NCBI GenBank assembly: GCA_018436095.1
Contig: JAHDMJ010000011.1
Location: forward strand, 1-64,000
Reading direction: 5' to 3'
Source: Clostridia bacterium
GTDB lineage: Bacteria > Bacillota > Peptococcia > DRI-13 > UBA5745
Length of the DNA: 64,000 bases
Positions within the stretch are counted from its first letter, which is position 1. Each line of letters starts with the position of its first letter. A program made the position numbers and the translations under genes. A model generated the notes under the pieces. The model was not told the origin of the DNA. It was given only the letters and a program-made list of their open reading frames with translations, and did not search any database. Below are positions 16,672 through 25,520 of this stretch, piece by piece.

Positions 16672-17802
16672 TCATTTTTCTCTGCGTAATACCTCCCAAA
16701 TTTTCAGTTTACACTGTACGGGTAAGCGTTCCCCAGAATATTGCCGGTCTGATCCATAGCCTGAGCCATAGGCTAATTCATGGCCTGATTCACGGGCTTC
16801 ACGGACTGCTTCACCGTTTGTTTTCGGCCCTGATGCTTGGGCTGACTCCCGGCCGGACACTGGATCTGATACCTGATCTGAACTATGGGCCGGCACTTGG
16901 TCTGACCTTTGATCCGCTACCTTATCTGGCCCCCGGTCCGGTTCTCGATCTGGCTCCCGATTCTGCTCCTGGTCTGACTCCCGGCCCGGCTCCTGATCTT
17001 GATCCCCTCCCGGATTCAGGTCATGTTTTCCGTCAAATTTTTGTTGAGCCCTTTGGGTTATCCGGGATTGGGGGACGGGGGTAAACACCACTTTTTGTCC
17101 GGGCGATAAAGGTGGATAAAGCAGGCACCACCAGTTTGCTCCCTGCCCCTCCCCCAGGACGAAAGCTACCGTTTCATAGACGCCGGCAGACAATTGGCCC
17201 TCAGCCAACTGCCGGGCGGAAAAATAGCGGGGTTCATAATAAACCTGGATTTGCTGAGGATTTGCTTGCCCTTGATCAGGGCTGTCAGTGCTTGCCCCGG
17301 CAGCTTGGCAGCCGTCAGCACGAGATTCGGCAGCTTGAGAGCTGCTAACATTTGATTGGGCAGGCCTTGCGCCGGCACTACGCTCCCCAGTCAGGGGCCC
17401 TGCTTCTGCTGCCAAGGCGCGGCAAGCCGTTTCATACAACCGGGGCAGATTAGCAGCCAAAATACGGCGGCAATCCTCCATGGTCTTTGCCTCAGCAAAC
17501 AACTCTTCCGCTTCTGCCATGACCGCTTCTTTTACAGCGATCTTTAGCAACTGATCTTCCTCACTATCGCTGGCCGCATAAAAATGCCAGCGGATCAGCG
17601 AAACCTGATCGGCAGAGGCAGCCTCCGAAGCCTCACCGCCGCATATGCCATATCCATCATATGCACTATGGCCGGTGAAAAAACTGCAGGTCAATATCCC
17701 CAAAACTGCTAAGGGAATCATGCAAAGAGCTAAAACAGGATACCGTCCCAGCCTTTGCCGCCAAAATTCCATCTCTATTCTGAATACAGTATATTTAAAC
17801 AC
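16672..17802 (-). CDS. membrane-anchored protein with Asp/Glu/Arg/Pro-rich repeats
   Basis: The 376-residue product has one N-terminal membrane segment (PVLALCMIPLAVLGILTCSFF) and then an outer region. Residues about 50-250 contain helical, Ala- and Glu-rich sequence and a segment around EGQGANWWCLLYPPLSPG. From about 265 to 345 the protein is a low-complexity run of short units such as EPDREPDRGPDK and DQVSDPVSGRES. A conserved-looking end follows (LPVQCKLKIWEVLRREK). I do not recognise a family; the arrangement suggests a short anchored domain with an extended hydrophilic spacer. It is a single-gene unit, separated from its neighbours by hairpins. Confidence 0.6.
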   Translation of the reverse strand: MFKYTVFRIEMEFWRQRLGRYPVLALCMIPLAVLGILTCSFFTGHSAYDGYGICGGEASEAASADQVSLIRWHFYAASDSEEDQLLKIAVKEAVMAEAEELFAEAKTMEDCRRILAANLPRLYETACRALAAEAGPLTGERSAGARPAQSNVSSSQAAESRADGCQAAGASTDSPDQGQANPQQIQVYYEPRYFSARQLAEGQLSAGVYETVAFVLGEGQGANWWCLLYPPLSPGQKVVFTPVPQSRITQRAQQKFDGKHDLNPGGDQDQEPGRESDQEQNREPDREPDRGPDKVADQRSDQVPAHSSDQVSDPVSGRESAQASGPKTNGEAVREARESGHELAYGSGYGSDRQYSGERLPVQCKLKIWEVLRREK

Positions 17803-17867
17803 AGCAGCTTCCCTCCACTTACCTCTTCTGATTAGTATAAGTGTTGACAGAAAGTTGCTATTATAAC

Positions 17868-17919
17868 GCCCGCAGACAAGAAAATTTTCTGCAATCGAAA
17901 ATACTTCTTGCCTGCGGGC
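17868..17919. terminator. long inverted repeat, likely terminator
   Basis: The arms GCCCGCAGACAAGAA (17868-17882) and TTCTTGCCTGCGGGC (17905-17919) pair almost perfectly around a 22-base AT-rich loop. The hairpin sits between the 36-residue peptide gene (upstream on the minus strand) and the repeat-rich membrane protein gene. Flanking T tracts are short on both sides, so it may act weakly in either direction. Confidence 0.55.
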
Positions 17920-17993
17920 ATTTTATAATGCGGCAACAATACCCATAGGGTCCCGCTCTGTAAAATTGATTATTATATCAAATAAGCGTTTTT

Positions 17994-18104
17994 TTACCGG
18001 GAATAAAAAAGCCCATTAATTGATACGATGTAATAATTAAAAAGGATCAGGAGAGTAACCACCCCCACAATTACTAAAGCAAAAAAGCCATACTTTGGTT
18101 TCAT
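17994..18104 (-). CDS. 36-residue single-pass membrane peptide
   Basis: The ORF begins MKPKYGFFALVIVGVVTLL and ends YIVSINGLFYSR, one clear transmembrane helix with a basic N-terminus. GGAAGAGAGTGAG lies upstream of the ATG at 18104. The size and pattern resemble small membrane peptides of Firmicutes, but I cannot name it. It stands alone on the minus strand and is followed by the hairpin at 17868-17919. Confidence 0.5.
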   Translation of the reverse strand: MKPKYGFFALVIVGVVTLLILFNYYIVSINGLFYSR

Positions 18105-18361
18105 AATCTCTCACTCTCTTCCTTCCATTCTCATAATACATACTTGCACTGCTTCATTCCCTCCTTATACCTGGCATCAGGAGTTCCTACACCGTTAATG
18201 AAATGTTCCCAAACAAATACTCCTCCAACCTATATATCTCTCCAGAGCATACTTTTGTTACAGAGAAAATAAAAAAACTCAGATTTGTCATGCCAAGCTT
18301 GGCTGGGAATTGGCTTTTGTCCGGTCTGCAGGCTTTGTCCTCTGGTGGTGCGGACATTTTC

Positions 18362-18753
18362 TGTGCAAAAATGCAGGTTTGTATCCAGTAAGAGCGCCAG
18401 TTGAGCAAAAATGCAGGTTTGTAGACACCCCTTAGAGTTATGGCGGCTCAAAAAATAAGTAGAAATGTATGCCTTGGCTGTATCTAGTGCCCTGGCTGAA
18501 ATTAATTCACTACCAAACTGTAAAAAATGTTTAAGCTTTCTAACATTCCCGCTGATAAGGGTCTCTAGACGAAGACAAACTTACAATTTTGCACAAAGGG
18601 GCTCCCTCAATAAGCCAACCACCCCCCGCCGGTGGAGGGTCAGGCCCATTTCCTACCATTAGGGATAGGCCAATATAGTTTGAAAACCCTCTTATCCTTG
18701 CCGGCGGATCAGTGTGCAAAGGGGGGGCGGAAATAACCAAAAATGCAAGTTTA
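18362..18753. repeat. dispersed intergenic element B, degenerate
   Basis: Two nearly identical forward copies, TGTGCAAAAATGCAGGTTTG (from 18362) and TGAGCAAAAATGCAGGTTTG (from 18402), are both followed by TA. A reverse copy is at 18575-18595 (ACAAACTTACAATTTTGCAC), and a weak forward copy at about 18736-18753. The full three-forward, two-reverse order is not kept. The gap 18105-18964 contains no gene that I can support; besides this element it holds a GC-rich palindrome near 18618-18640 and a terminator at 18841. Confidence 0.7.
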
Positions 18754-18840
18754 AAGTGTCCTGTTTTTTTCTGAATAAAGTTAAATATCATCTAATTCTG
18801 CGGGAACTCAGGTTAATTCATTTTTCAAATATCCGCCCAA

Positions 18841-18899
18841 GCAAAAACCGCCTCCAAGCTATGGGCATGACGGCCCCCGCTGGGAAGCGGTTTTTCTGC
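18841..18899 (-). terminator. terminator downstream of the dehydratase activase pair
   Basis: GCAAAAACCGCCTCC (18841-18855) pairs with GGAAGCGGTTTTTCTGC (18883-18899). Read on the minus strand, the second arm ends in GGTTTTTGC, giving a usable T tract. It lies about 65 bases beyond the stop of the 18965 gene and probably ends that operon. Confidence 0.65.
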
Positions 18900-18964
18900 G
18901 TTATCTAATTTCAATTTTTATTTTCAATTTCATTCTGCCAAAGCCCCGTTTACTATTCCAGCCT

Positions 18965-20386
18965 CTAATGGGACGCCATCTCGGTGCGCCACCGCCGCCA
19001 CTGATGGTAGGGCAGGCTCCTGTTTAGATGGCTGGGGGCCGCCGTATCTGGCAAATAGGGCGTTTTTTTGCTTTCCCCCATTTTCTCCAGGTTCTCCCGG
19101 GCCACCGCCAGCATCAGCTTGATCCTGTTTTCCTGGTTGACCCTGGTGGCGCTGGGATCATAGTCAATGGGTACGATATTGGCCCGCTCATCCATTTGGC
19201 GGATTTTGCGAATCATGCCTTTGCCGCAAATGTGGTTGGGCAGGCAGCCAAAGGGCTGGGTGCAAACAATATTGCCATACCCTTTTTGGATCAGCTCAAT
19301 CATTTCCGCGGTCAAAAGCCAGCCTTCGCCCATATCGCAGCCGGTGCTGATGACGCCTTTGACCAGGGATTTTGTATGGGCAAACCGGGAAGGAGCCACA
19401 AAATCCGGATAAGCGGCAATAGCGTCGATCATAATGTCCTGCATGGACTGAATATATTGGGAAACGGCTTCATAAGTCATGGCCTGAACCTTATCGCCGC
19501 CATAAAGCCGGCTCTTTTCGGGAACGCCGTTTACTGTGTACAGCATAAAATCCAGCAGGCCCGGCACCATGACCTCGCAATCCTGTTCGGCCAGGAAATC
19601 CTCTAAATTATTATTGCCTAAGCTGGCATATTTAACGTAGATCTCACCAACGATTCCCACCTTAATCTTGGGCTTGCGGTCCAGGGAAATAGCGTTAAAA
19701 TCCGACGCCATCTTTTGGAAATTGGCCTTCATATCCTTTTTGCTATAGCCTTTTTTCTCATTGAACTGCCGGCCCAGCTCCGCAACCCATTCCCTGACTA
19801 AAGCATCAGCACTGCCCTTCTTGACCTCATAAGCTTTAACCTGATTGCTGAGGGCCATCAAGCCGTCGCCATAAACCAAGCCGGCCAATGCCTGATACAG
19901 CATGGGCCAAGTCAAGCTGAAACCGCTGTTTTTCTCCAGACCGGACACATTGAGGGATACCACAGGAATCTGGCCATAGCCGGCTTTCTTTAAAGCCCGC
20001 CGCAAAAGAAAAATATAATTGGAAGCCCGGCAGCCGCCGCCGGTCTGGGAAATCATCAAAGCCGTCTTATTTAAATCGTATTTGCCGCTCTTTAAAGCGT
20101 CCAACATCTGGCCGATAACCAAAAGTGCCGGATAGCAAGTGTCATTATGAACGTATTTCAGGCCTTCTTCCACAACGCCAGGCCCGCAATTCTCCAAAAG
20201 TTCTACATTATAGCCGCTGTTTGTCAGCACATTCTTGATAAGCGAAAAATGGATAGGCGCCATCATCGGAATGAGTATCGTATAATCCTTCTTCATTTCC
20301 CTGGTAAAAGGAATCCGTGGAATCCTTTCTGAACCCTTGGTAGGCGTCTTTACTTTTACAGCTGCGCCGCCCTTCATGTCAGTCAT
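18965..20386 (-). CDS. HgdB/DUF2229-type 2-hydroxyacyl-CoA dehydratase-related protein
   Basis: The roughly 473-residue product is the second member of an activase pair. It has cysteine-rich signatures of the BcrC/BadD/HgdB-like fold: NDTCYPALLVIGQ, TGGGCRASNYIF, STGCDMGEGWLL and QPFGCLPNHICGKG. These may ligate an iron-sulfur cluster. In related pairs this subunit receives ATP-driven electrons from the activase; the substrate of the orphan clostridial pairs is unknown. I choose the ATG at 20386, which has GGAGG about 10 bases upstream; an in-frame ATG at 20404 is possible. It overlaps the upstream activase gene, so the two are coupled. Confidence 0.8.
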   Translation of the reverse strand: MTDMKGGAAVKVKTPTKGSERIPRIPFTREMKKDYTILIPMMAPIHFSLIKNVLTNSGYNVELLENCGPGVVEEGLKYVHNDTCYPALLVIGQMLDALKSGKYDLNKTALMISQTGGGCRASNYIFLLRRALKKAGYGQIPVVSLNVSGLEKNSGFSLTWPMLYQALAGLVYGDGLMALSNQVKAYEVKKGSADALVREWVAELGRQFNEKKGYSKKDMKANFQKMASDFNAISLDRKPKIKVGIVGEIYVKYASLGNNNLEDFLAEQDCEVMVPGLLDFMLYTVNGVPEKSRLYGGDKVQAMTYEAVSQYIQSMQDIMIDAIAAYPDFVAPSRFAHTKSLVKGVISTGCDMGEGWLLTAEMIELIQKGYGNIVCTQPFGCLPNHICGKGMIRKIRQMDERANIVPIDYDPSATRVNQENRIKLMLAVARENLEKMGESKKTPYLPDTAAPSHLNRSLPYHQWRRWRTEMASH

Positions 20387-23351
20387 CTCGTTTTTCTCCT
20401 CCAACTGCGGCCAACAGGCTTCTCAGCCTGATCCGCACAGCCCCTAAATTAGCAATTTCATCTATCTTGATTTGCGTATAAATCTTACCGTTTTCTTCTA
20501 ATATATCATTTACTTCATCGGTGGTGATGGCATCCACACCGCAGCCAAAAGATACAAGCTGAACCAGATTCATATCGGCCTGAGTGCCCACATAATGAGC
20601 GGCGGCATAGAGCCGGCTATGATAAGTCCATTGATTGAGCACCGTGCCGGGATGCTTTTCCACCAGAGGGCTCAACGCATCCTCGGTGATAATTGCCACA
20701 CCGAAGCCGGCAATCAATTGGTCGATGCCATGGTTGATTTCCCCATCCACATGGTAGGGCCGGCCCGCTAAAACAATGATCTGCCGCTCTTCTTGCCTGG
20801 CCTGGGCAATAATCTCATGGCCCTTGGCCTCCACCTTTTGGCGGTACTTCTCCAGCTCTTCATAAGCCTTGGCCGCGGCTTTCTTGACTTTTTGAAGGCC
20901 AATTTTATTATCCAGCTTCTCCCATAGGATTTGCCAAATCTTCAAAGGAAATTCCTTGGGCCGGTGAAGTCCTAAATAATCATAAATAAATTTGATTCTC
21001 TCCAGGCCCGGTTCGTTGGCGGCAATAACCTCGGGATAGTATGCCACCACCGGACAATTATAATGGTTATCCCCCAGACCTTCGTCCAAATTATATGTCA
21101 TACAAGGATAGAAAATAACATCTACACCCTGCTCCAGCAAATATTGGATATGGCCGTGCATTAGTTTTGCCGGATAGCAAATCGTATCGGAAGGAATGGA
21201 ACCCTGCCCCTTCAGATAAAGCTCCCGGCTGGAAGCGGGAGAAACCATAACCCTGTAACCTAAGGCATTGAAGAACACCTGCCAAAAAGGCAGAAGTTCA
21301 TACATGTTAAGCCCCATAGGCAGGCCGATGACTTTATCTTTAAAAATGGGATATTCTTCATCGCAGCCCATTTTTCCTGCTGCTTTTTGGCGATATTCTT
21401 CCAAAAGCCTCCGTTTATATTCATAAAGGTTAAGGCGGTGGTCCTCGGCCTTATTGGTGATAGGCCGGGAACAACGGTTGCCGCTGATGAAACGGCGGCC
21501 GCCGCTGAAGGTATTTATGGTAAGCTGGCAATGGTTGCTGCAAAGGCCGCAGTTAGCGGAAGCTACTGCATGAGAAAAGGCTTTTAGTTCATCAATAGTG
21601 AGAAGTCCCGGCTTGCCGCCTTCTTTGCTATTCGGTATTTTTTCTTTTTGCTCTTTAGCATATAAAGCGGCGCCGTAAGCCCCCATCAGCCCGGCGATAG
21701 TGGGCCGGACTACCTGGGTCTTGAGTTCCTGTTCAAAAGCCCGCAGCACGCCGTCGTTTAAAAAGGTTCCCCCTTGAACGACAATATGTCTGCCCAGAGG
21801 CTCGGCAGCAGTGGGCCGGATGACTTTATACAGGGCATTTTTCACCACGCTGATGGAAAGTCCTGCCGAAATATTCTCGATAGAGGCCCCATCCTTCTGG
21901 GCCTGCTTCACCAGGGAGTTCATAAAAACCGTACAGCGGGAGCCTAAATCCACAGGGCGCTGGCCAAAAAGGCCCAACCGGGCAAAGTCTTCCGTACCAT
22001 AGCCCAAAGCATTGGCAAAGGTTTGCAGAAAAGAACCGCAGCCGGAGGAACAAGCCTCATTAAGAAAAATATTGTCGATGGCCTTGTTTTTAATCTTAAA
22101 ACACTTGATGTCCTGGCCGCCGATATCGATAATGAAGTCCACTTCCGGCATAAAATGAGCCGCTGCTTTGTAATGGGCCACCGTCTCCACGATGCCGTAA
22201 TCCACCCGGAAGGCCCGGCGGATAATATCCTCGCCATAGCCGGTAACGGCGCTGCCTTTAATCGGAATCTGAGGCCAGGCTTCATAAAACTCCTGCAGAA
22301 ATTGACGAACCATAGGTACCGGATTGCCGTTATTGGTCTGGTAGCTGTTGCAAAGAATCCGGTCTTCTTCATCCACCATCACCATCTTAATGGTGGTGGA
22401 ACCGGCATCAATACCAAAATAAGCCCCGGCCGTCTCCGCCGCCGGCTCATGAAAGTCAACGGCCGCTTTTTCGTGGCGCTGCCGGAAATCCCGGTATTCT
22501 TCTTCATCAGCAAACAAAGGCGCCATGAAAGCATAGCTTTCCGTCTTGCTGTAATCCTCCAGCCGCTCTGCCAATCCTGCCAGCTCTATCCGTTCTTCGG
22601 CGGAATAAGCAGCCCCCAAAGCCACAAAATACAGGGAATGCTCGGGGCAGAGGCCGGTGGTGTGCAGGCTCTTGTCAAAGCTGGCCCGCAACTGGGATAA
22701 GAAGGTCAGGGGACCGCCCAAATAAACCACGCCGCCTTTAATCGGCCGGCCTTGGGCCAAGCCGGCGATGGTCTGGCTGACCACCGCCGCAAAAATACTG
22801 GCGGCCACATCCTCTTTGCGGGCGCCCTGATTAAGCAAGGGCTGAATATCGGACTTCGCAAAAACGCCGCAGCGGGAAGCAATCGTATAGACTTTTTCCG
22901 CCCGCTCCGCCATCTGATTCAGCTCATCCAGATTAACTTCCAACAAGGTAGCCATCTGATCCATGAAAGCTCCGGTACCGCCGGCACAAGAACCATTCAT
23001 CCTGACTTCCATGCCGCCGGTAAGAAAAAGGATCTTGGCGTCTTCTCCCCCCAGCTCGATAATCACATCGGCTGCCGGCAAAAGGCGTCCGGCGGCTATC
23101 CTGGTGCCAAAGACCTCTTGAACAAAGGGTATGGCTAAGCTTTCCGCCAAACCCATGCCGGCGGAACCGGAAATAGCCAATTTGGCCTGTTTAACATTTG
23201 GTAAAACCTCTGCCAGCTGCCGCAGCAGCTTGGCGGCGCTTTCCGTGATCTGGGAATAATGGCGCTGGTATGATTCATATATGACTTCATCATAACGGTT
23301 CAAAACCACACATTTGATGGTGGTGGAGCCGATGTCTAAACCGATCCTCAC
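20379..23351 (-). CDS. double-domain CoA-dehydratase activase (BadF/BadG/BcrA/D ATPase fusion)
   Basis: The start is taken as GTG at 23351, preceded by AAGGAGAGG; longer readings add an unrelated AT-rich leader. The 990-residue product has two ASKHA ATPase domains. The first begins MRIGLDIGSTTIK and has SCAGGTGAFMDQM; the second begins about residue 310 (YFGIDAGSTTIKMVM) and has SGCGSFLQTFANALGYG. These cysteines resemble the bridging 4Fe-4S ligands of HgdC-type activases. A DUF2229-like region follows (SASCGLCSN-like motif ANCGLCSNHCQL, then YPCMTYN). Such proteins hydrolyse ATP to inject a low-potential electron into a dehydratase-like partner, here the downstream gene. No dehydratase alpha/beta genes lie nearby. 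Confidence 0.85.
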   Translation of the reverse strand: MRIGLDIGSTTIKCVVLNRYDEVIYESYQRHYSQITESAAKLLRQLAEVLPNVKQAKLAISGSAGMGLAESLAIPFVQEVFGTRIAAGRLLPAADVIIELGGEDAKILFLTGGMEVRMNGSCAGGTGAFMDQMATLLEVNLDELNQMAERAEKVYTIASRCGVFAKSDIQPLLNQGARKEDVAASIFAAVVSQTIAGLAQGRPIKGGVVYLGGPLTFLSQLRASFDKSLHTTGLCPEHSLYFVALGAAYSAEERIELAGLAERLEDYSKTESYAFMAPLFADEEEYRDFRQRHEKAAVDFHEPAAETAGAYFGIDAGSTTIKMVMVDEEDRILCNSYQTNNGNPVPMVRQFLQEFYEAWPQIPIKGSAVTGYGEDIIRRAFRVDYGIVETVAHYKAAAHFMPEVDFIIDIGGQDIKCFKIKNKAIDNIFLNEACSSGCGSFLQTFANALGYGTEDFARLGLFGQRPVDLGSRCTVFMNSLVKQAQKDGASIENISAGLSISVVKNALYKVIRPTAAEPLGRHIVVQGGTFLNDGVLRAFEQELKTQVVRPTIAGLMGAYGAALYAKEQKEKIPNSKEGGKPGLLTIDELKAFSHAVASANCGLCSNHCQLTINTFSGGRRFISGNRCSRPITNKAEDHRLNLYEYKRRLLEEYRQKAAGKMGCDEEYPIFKDKVIGLPMGLNMYELLPFWQVFFNALGYRVMVSPASSRELYLKGQGSIPSDTICYPAKLMHGHIQYLLEQGVDVIFYPCMTYNLDEGLGDNHYNCPVVAYYPEVIAANEPGLERIKFIYDYLGLHRPKEFPLKIWQILWEKLDNKIGLQKVKKAAAKAYEELEKYRQKVEAKGHEIIAQARQEERQIIVLAGRPYHVDGEINHGIDQLIAGFGVAIITEDALSPLVEKHPGTVLNQWTYHSRLYAAAHYVGTQADMNLVQLVSFGCGVDAITTDEVNDILEENGKIYTQIKIDEIANLGAVRIRLRSLLAAVGGEKRDD

Positions 23352-23529
23352 GTACCTCTCCTTATCAATGAAATATACTGCTTTAATAGCAGAATAGTAT
23401 ATCGTTATTATACTCTTAATAAGATTTTGCCGCAATAGAAGAAAAGCTGGAACTCCCTTCATCCGGAAATTCCAACTTTTCAATCATTGATTAATTATTG
23501 ACCATCAGCCGTTCCTTGCTGATTTTTTA

Positions 23530-25353
23530 TCAACCCATGCCGCCGGGGCAGGGTACTTGAATCACCTGGCCAACCCGCAGGTTATTGGGGTTGACGCCGG
23601 GATTGGCCCGAACCACCGCATTGGTGCTGACGTTATGGGCTCTGGCAATCCTATACATAGTATCGCCCTGGGCCACAGTGTAGTCGAAGGTGGTGCCGGG
23701 AGGACAATCCTCTTGGACGCCTTCTACTTCGGGTTCCGGTTCCGGCTCCGGTTGGACTTCAATTTCCTGTACGGCGGTGACAAAGGTCAATTCCTGGCTC
23801 TGGGTAACCTGGGCACAGATTTCTACGATAGCTGTCTGGCGCCAATGGCAGGCCGGTTTGCTTTCCTTGGCTTCCACATCACAGAACTCCACCCGTCCCC
23901 AGAGGTCCACAATATCGTCGTCGGTAGCTCCGTCAATGTGGATGAATTCCGTGAAGGGCTCCCGTACCGTCAATGCCCGTAAGCGGTCGTCGCAATCGGA
24001 AACATAATAAATGTGTTTCTCCAGTACGCCCTTGACGATTACTTTATTGGGAATGATCTCGGAGGTCAGGTCTCTGAGGTGGGTTTCAATCCAGGATACC
24101 TTTCTGGCCGGCAGCGGCGTAGTGATATCCGCCATGATATTGACTTGGCGGCAGCCAAAGCCTACGTTGTTTTCGATAATAATGGTCTGGGTCTCCACCA
24201 GGGCGCCGTCTACACCCGTCAGCACGCTGAGGGTTACGGGTTCAATGAGCTTGGCGCTGACTTGCAGAATTGCCGTTTCTTTGACGAATTTCTGGCCGCC
24301 CCGAACCACCATCTCGCTGTCTAAGTATTCAATATCGATATCGGTAGTGACGTTGGAGTCTTCACAGGCCCCATCCAGATGGATAAAGACACTGAAGGGC
24401 ACATCGGCAGGGGTTTCTTTGACTTCTCCGCTGCATTCCTCCACAAAGTAAATTTGCTTATGAAGTTTGCCCCGGATAATGACTTTGTTGGGGATGACCT
24501 TCTTTTCCACATCTCTGATTTCCGCATCAACGAATTTTACTTTCTTCGTATCGTCCGGCAGCCGGATATAGCTATCCGATAAATTGTATTGCTCCCTGCC
24601 GGAGGCTACTACGTTATCAATGCAGATAATATCAAAATACGGGAAAATGTTCTCTCCCTGAATACCGGTGATGAAAGGAATTTCCATGGTTTCCATGAGT
24701 TTGGCATGAACCTTGATAATCAGAGTCTGCTGGAATTTTTCATGGCAATGGTCATGTTCGTGATGATCGTGGTCATGGTCATGGTGGCCGTAGCCGCCAT
24801 CCCGGCAATCATCCCGGCAGTCATCCTTGCAGTCGTCCCGGCAATCGTCCCGGCAATCGTCCCGGCAGTCTTCATCCCGGTAGTCATAGTCCCGGCAATC
24901 CCCGTCCCGGCAATCGTTATCGCGGCAATCATCATCCCGGCGGTCATCATCCCGGCGCCGGCCATGGTGATGATGGTGGTGCCGCTCCCGGTGCTGGTCT
25001 ATGGGCTCCGTCTCGGAGTACTCAATATCCACCTTTACTTTGGCCGTCTGATCATCACAGGGCCGGGCGCCATTAATGTTGATAAATTCCCTGATTCTTT
25101 CATCCGGCAAGGTGAATTCCATTACTGCTTCCGAACAGCAATCCACATAGTACACCTGGCGATGGAGGGTAAACTCCACCAGTACCTTATTGGGCAAAAT
25201 CTTATACTCTACATTCTTGACCTTTGTGTCCACGCTTTCTATATGACGGGCCGGGCAGGGCAGGTCAATATCACGCACCAAATTGATCTGGCGGCGCACA
25301 TCTCCGAGCACTCCCTCGACCCGTAGACAGCGGGTCGTTAATTGAATTGGCAT
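23530..25353 (-). CDS. SipL-like SPOCS/LysM spore morphogenetic protein with a His/Cys/Asp-rich insert
   Basis: The 607-residue product has three SPOCS (DUF3794) repeats, each with the signature PNKVLVEFTLHRQVYYVD, PNKVIIRGKLHKQIYFVEE or PNKVIVKGVLEKHIYYVSD (near residues 54, 290 and 440). It ends with a LysM domain (YTVAQGDTMYRIARAHNVS, NLRVGQVIQVP). This is the layout of SipL, which binds SpoIVA and is needed for spore coat or cortex assembly in Clostridioides difficile. Residues 119-206 are unusual: a His run, a long CRDD repeat and a second His/Asp run, placed in the loop between the last strands of repeat 1. A PEPEPEPE linker precedes LysM. It is a single-gene unit. Confidence 0.85.
   Translation of the reverse strand: MPIQLTTRCLRVEGVLGDVRRQINLVRDIDLPCPARHIESVDTKVKNVEYKILPNKVLVEFTLHRQVYYVDCCSEAVMEFTLPDERIREFININGARPCDDQTAKVKVDIEYSETEPIDQHRERHHHHHHGRRRDDDRRDDDCRDNDCRDGDCRDYDYRDEDCRDDCRDDCRDDCKDDCRDDCRDGGYGHHDHDHDHHEHDHCHEKFQQTLIIKVHAKLMETMEIPFITGIQGENIFPYFDIICIDNVVASGREQYNLSDSYIRLPDDTKKVKFVDAEIRDVEKKVIPNKVIIRGKLHKQIYFVEECSGEVKETPADVPFSVFIHLDGACEDSNVTTDIDIEYLDSEMVVRGGQKFVKETAILQVSAKLIEPVTLSVLTGVDGALVETQTIIIENNVGFGCRQVNIMADITTPLPARKVSWIETHLRDLTSEIIPNKVIVKGVLEKHIYYVSDCDDRLRALTVREPFTEFIHIDGATDDDIVDLWGRVEFCDVEAKESKPACHWRQTAIVEICAQVTQSQELTFVTAVQEIEVQPEPEPEPEVEGVQEDCPPGTTFDYTVAQGDTMYRIARAHNVSTNAVVRANPGVNPNNLRVGQVIQVPCPGGMG
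24736..24999 (-). repeat. in-frame tandem repeat encoding the CRDD/His-rich insert
   Basis: Within the SPOCS/LysM gene the plus strand repeats 12-base units such as CGGCAATCGTCC in tandem (clearest at 24820-24880), each encoding CRDD on the minus strand. Histidine-rich codons flank both sides. Unit lengths stay in multiples of three, so copy number can change without breaking the frame. The opposite strand is also open here, which is only a shadow of the repeat. Confidence 0.85.
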
Positions 25354-25520
25354 TTCCCTTCCTCCTTTCGTCCCCTACCTTGACTCATTCCAATATATGC
25401 GGGGCGTGGTGGGATGTTACTTTATTTAAAGGAAAAATTTTTTCATTTATTCGTCATTTCATGTAGGAATTTAGCTGCCGGTAGAGAATAAGTCGGAAAT
25501 GAAGATAAGGAGGTAGTTCC

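Noticed and set aside
20379-23483. A 1034-residue activase reading starting at 23483.
   Set aside because: The extra 44 residues come from an AT-rich leader with no ribosome site; the GTG at 23351 has AAGGAGAGG and gives the normal N-terminus for the family.
24589-25326. A 245-residue plus-strand ORF made of repeated Ala/Val/Ile/Pro units.
   Set aside because: It is the antisense shadow of the CRDD/His-rich repeat in the SPOCS/LysM gene; the minus-strand frame has conserved SPOCS and LysM motifs and a ribosome site.
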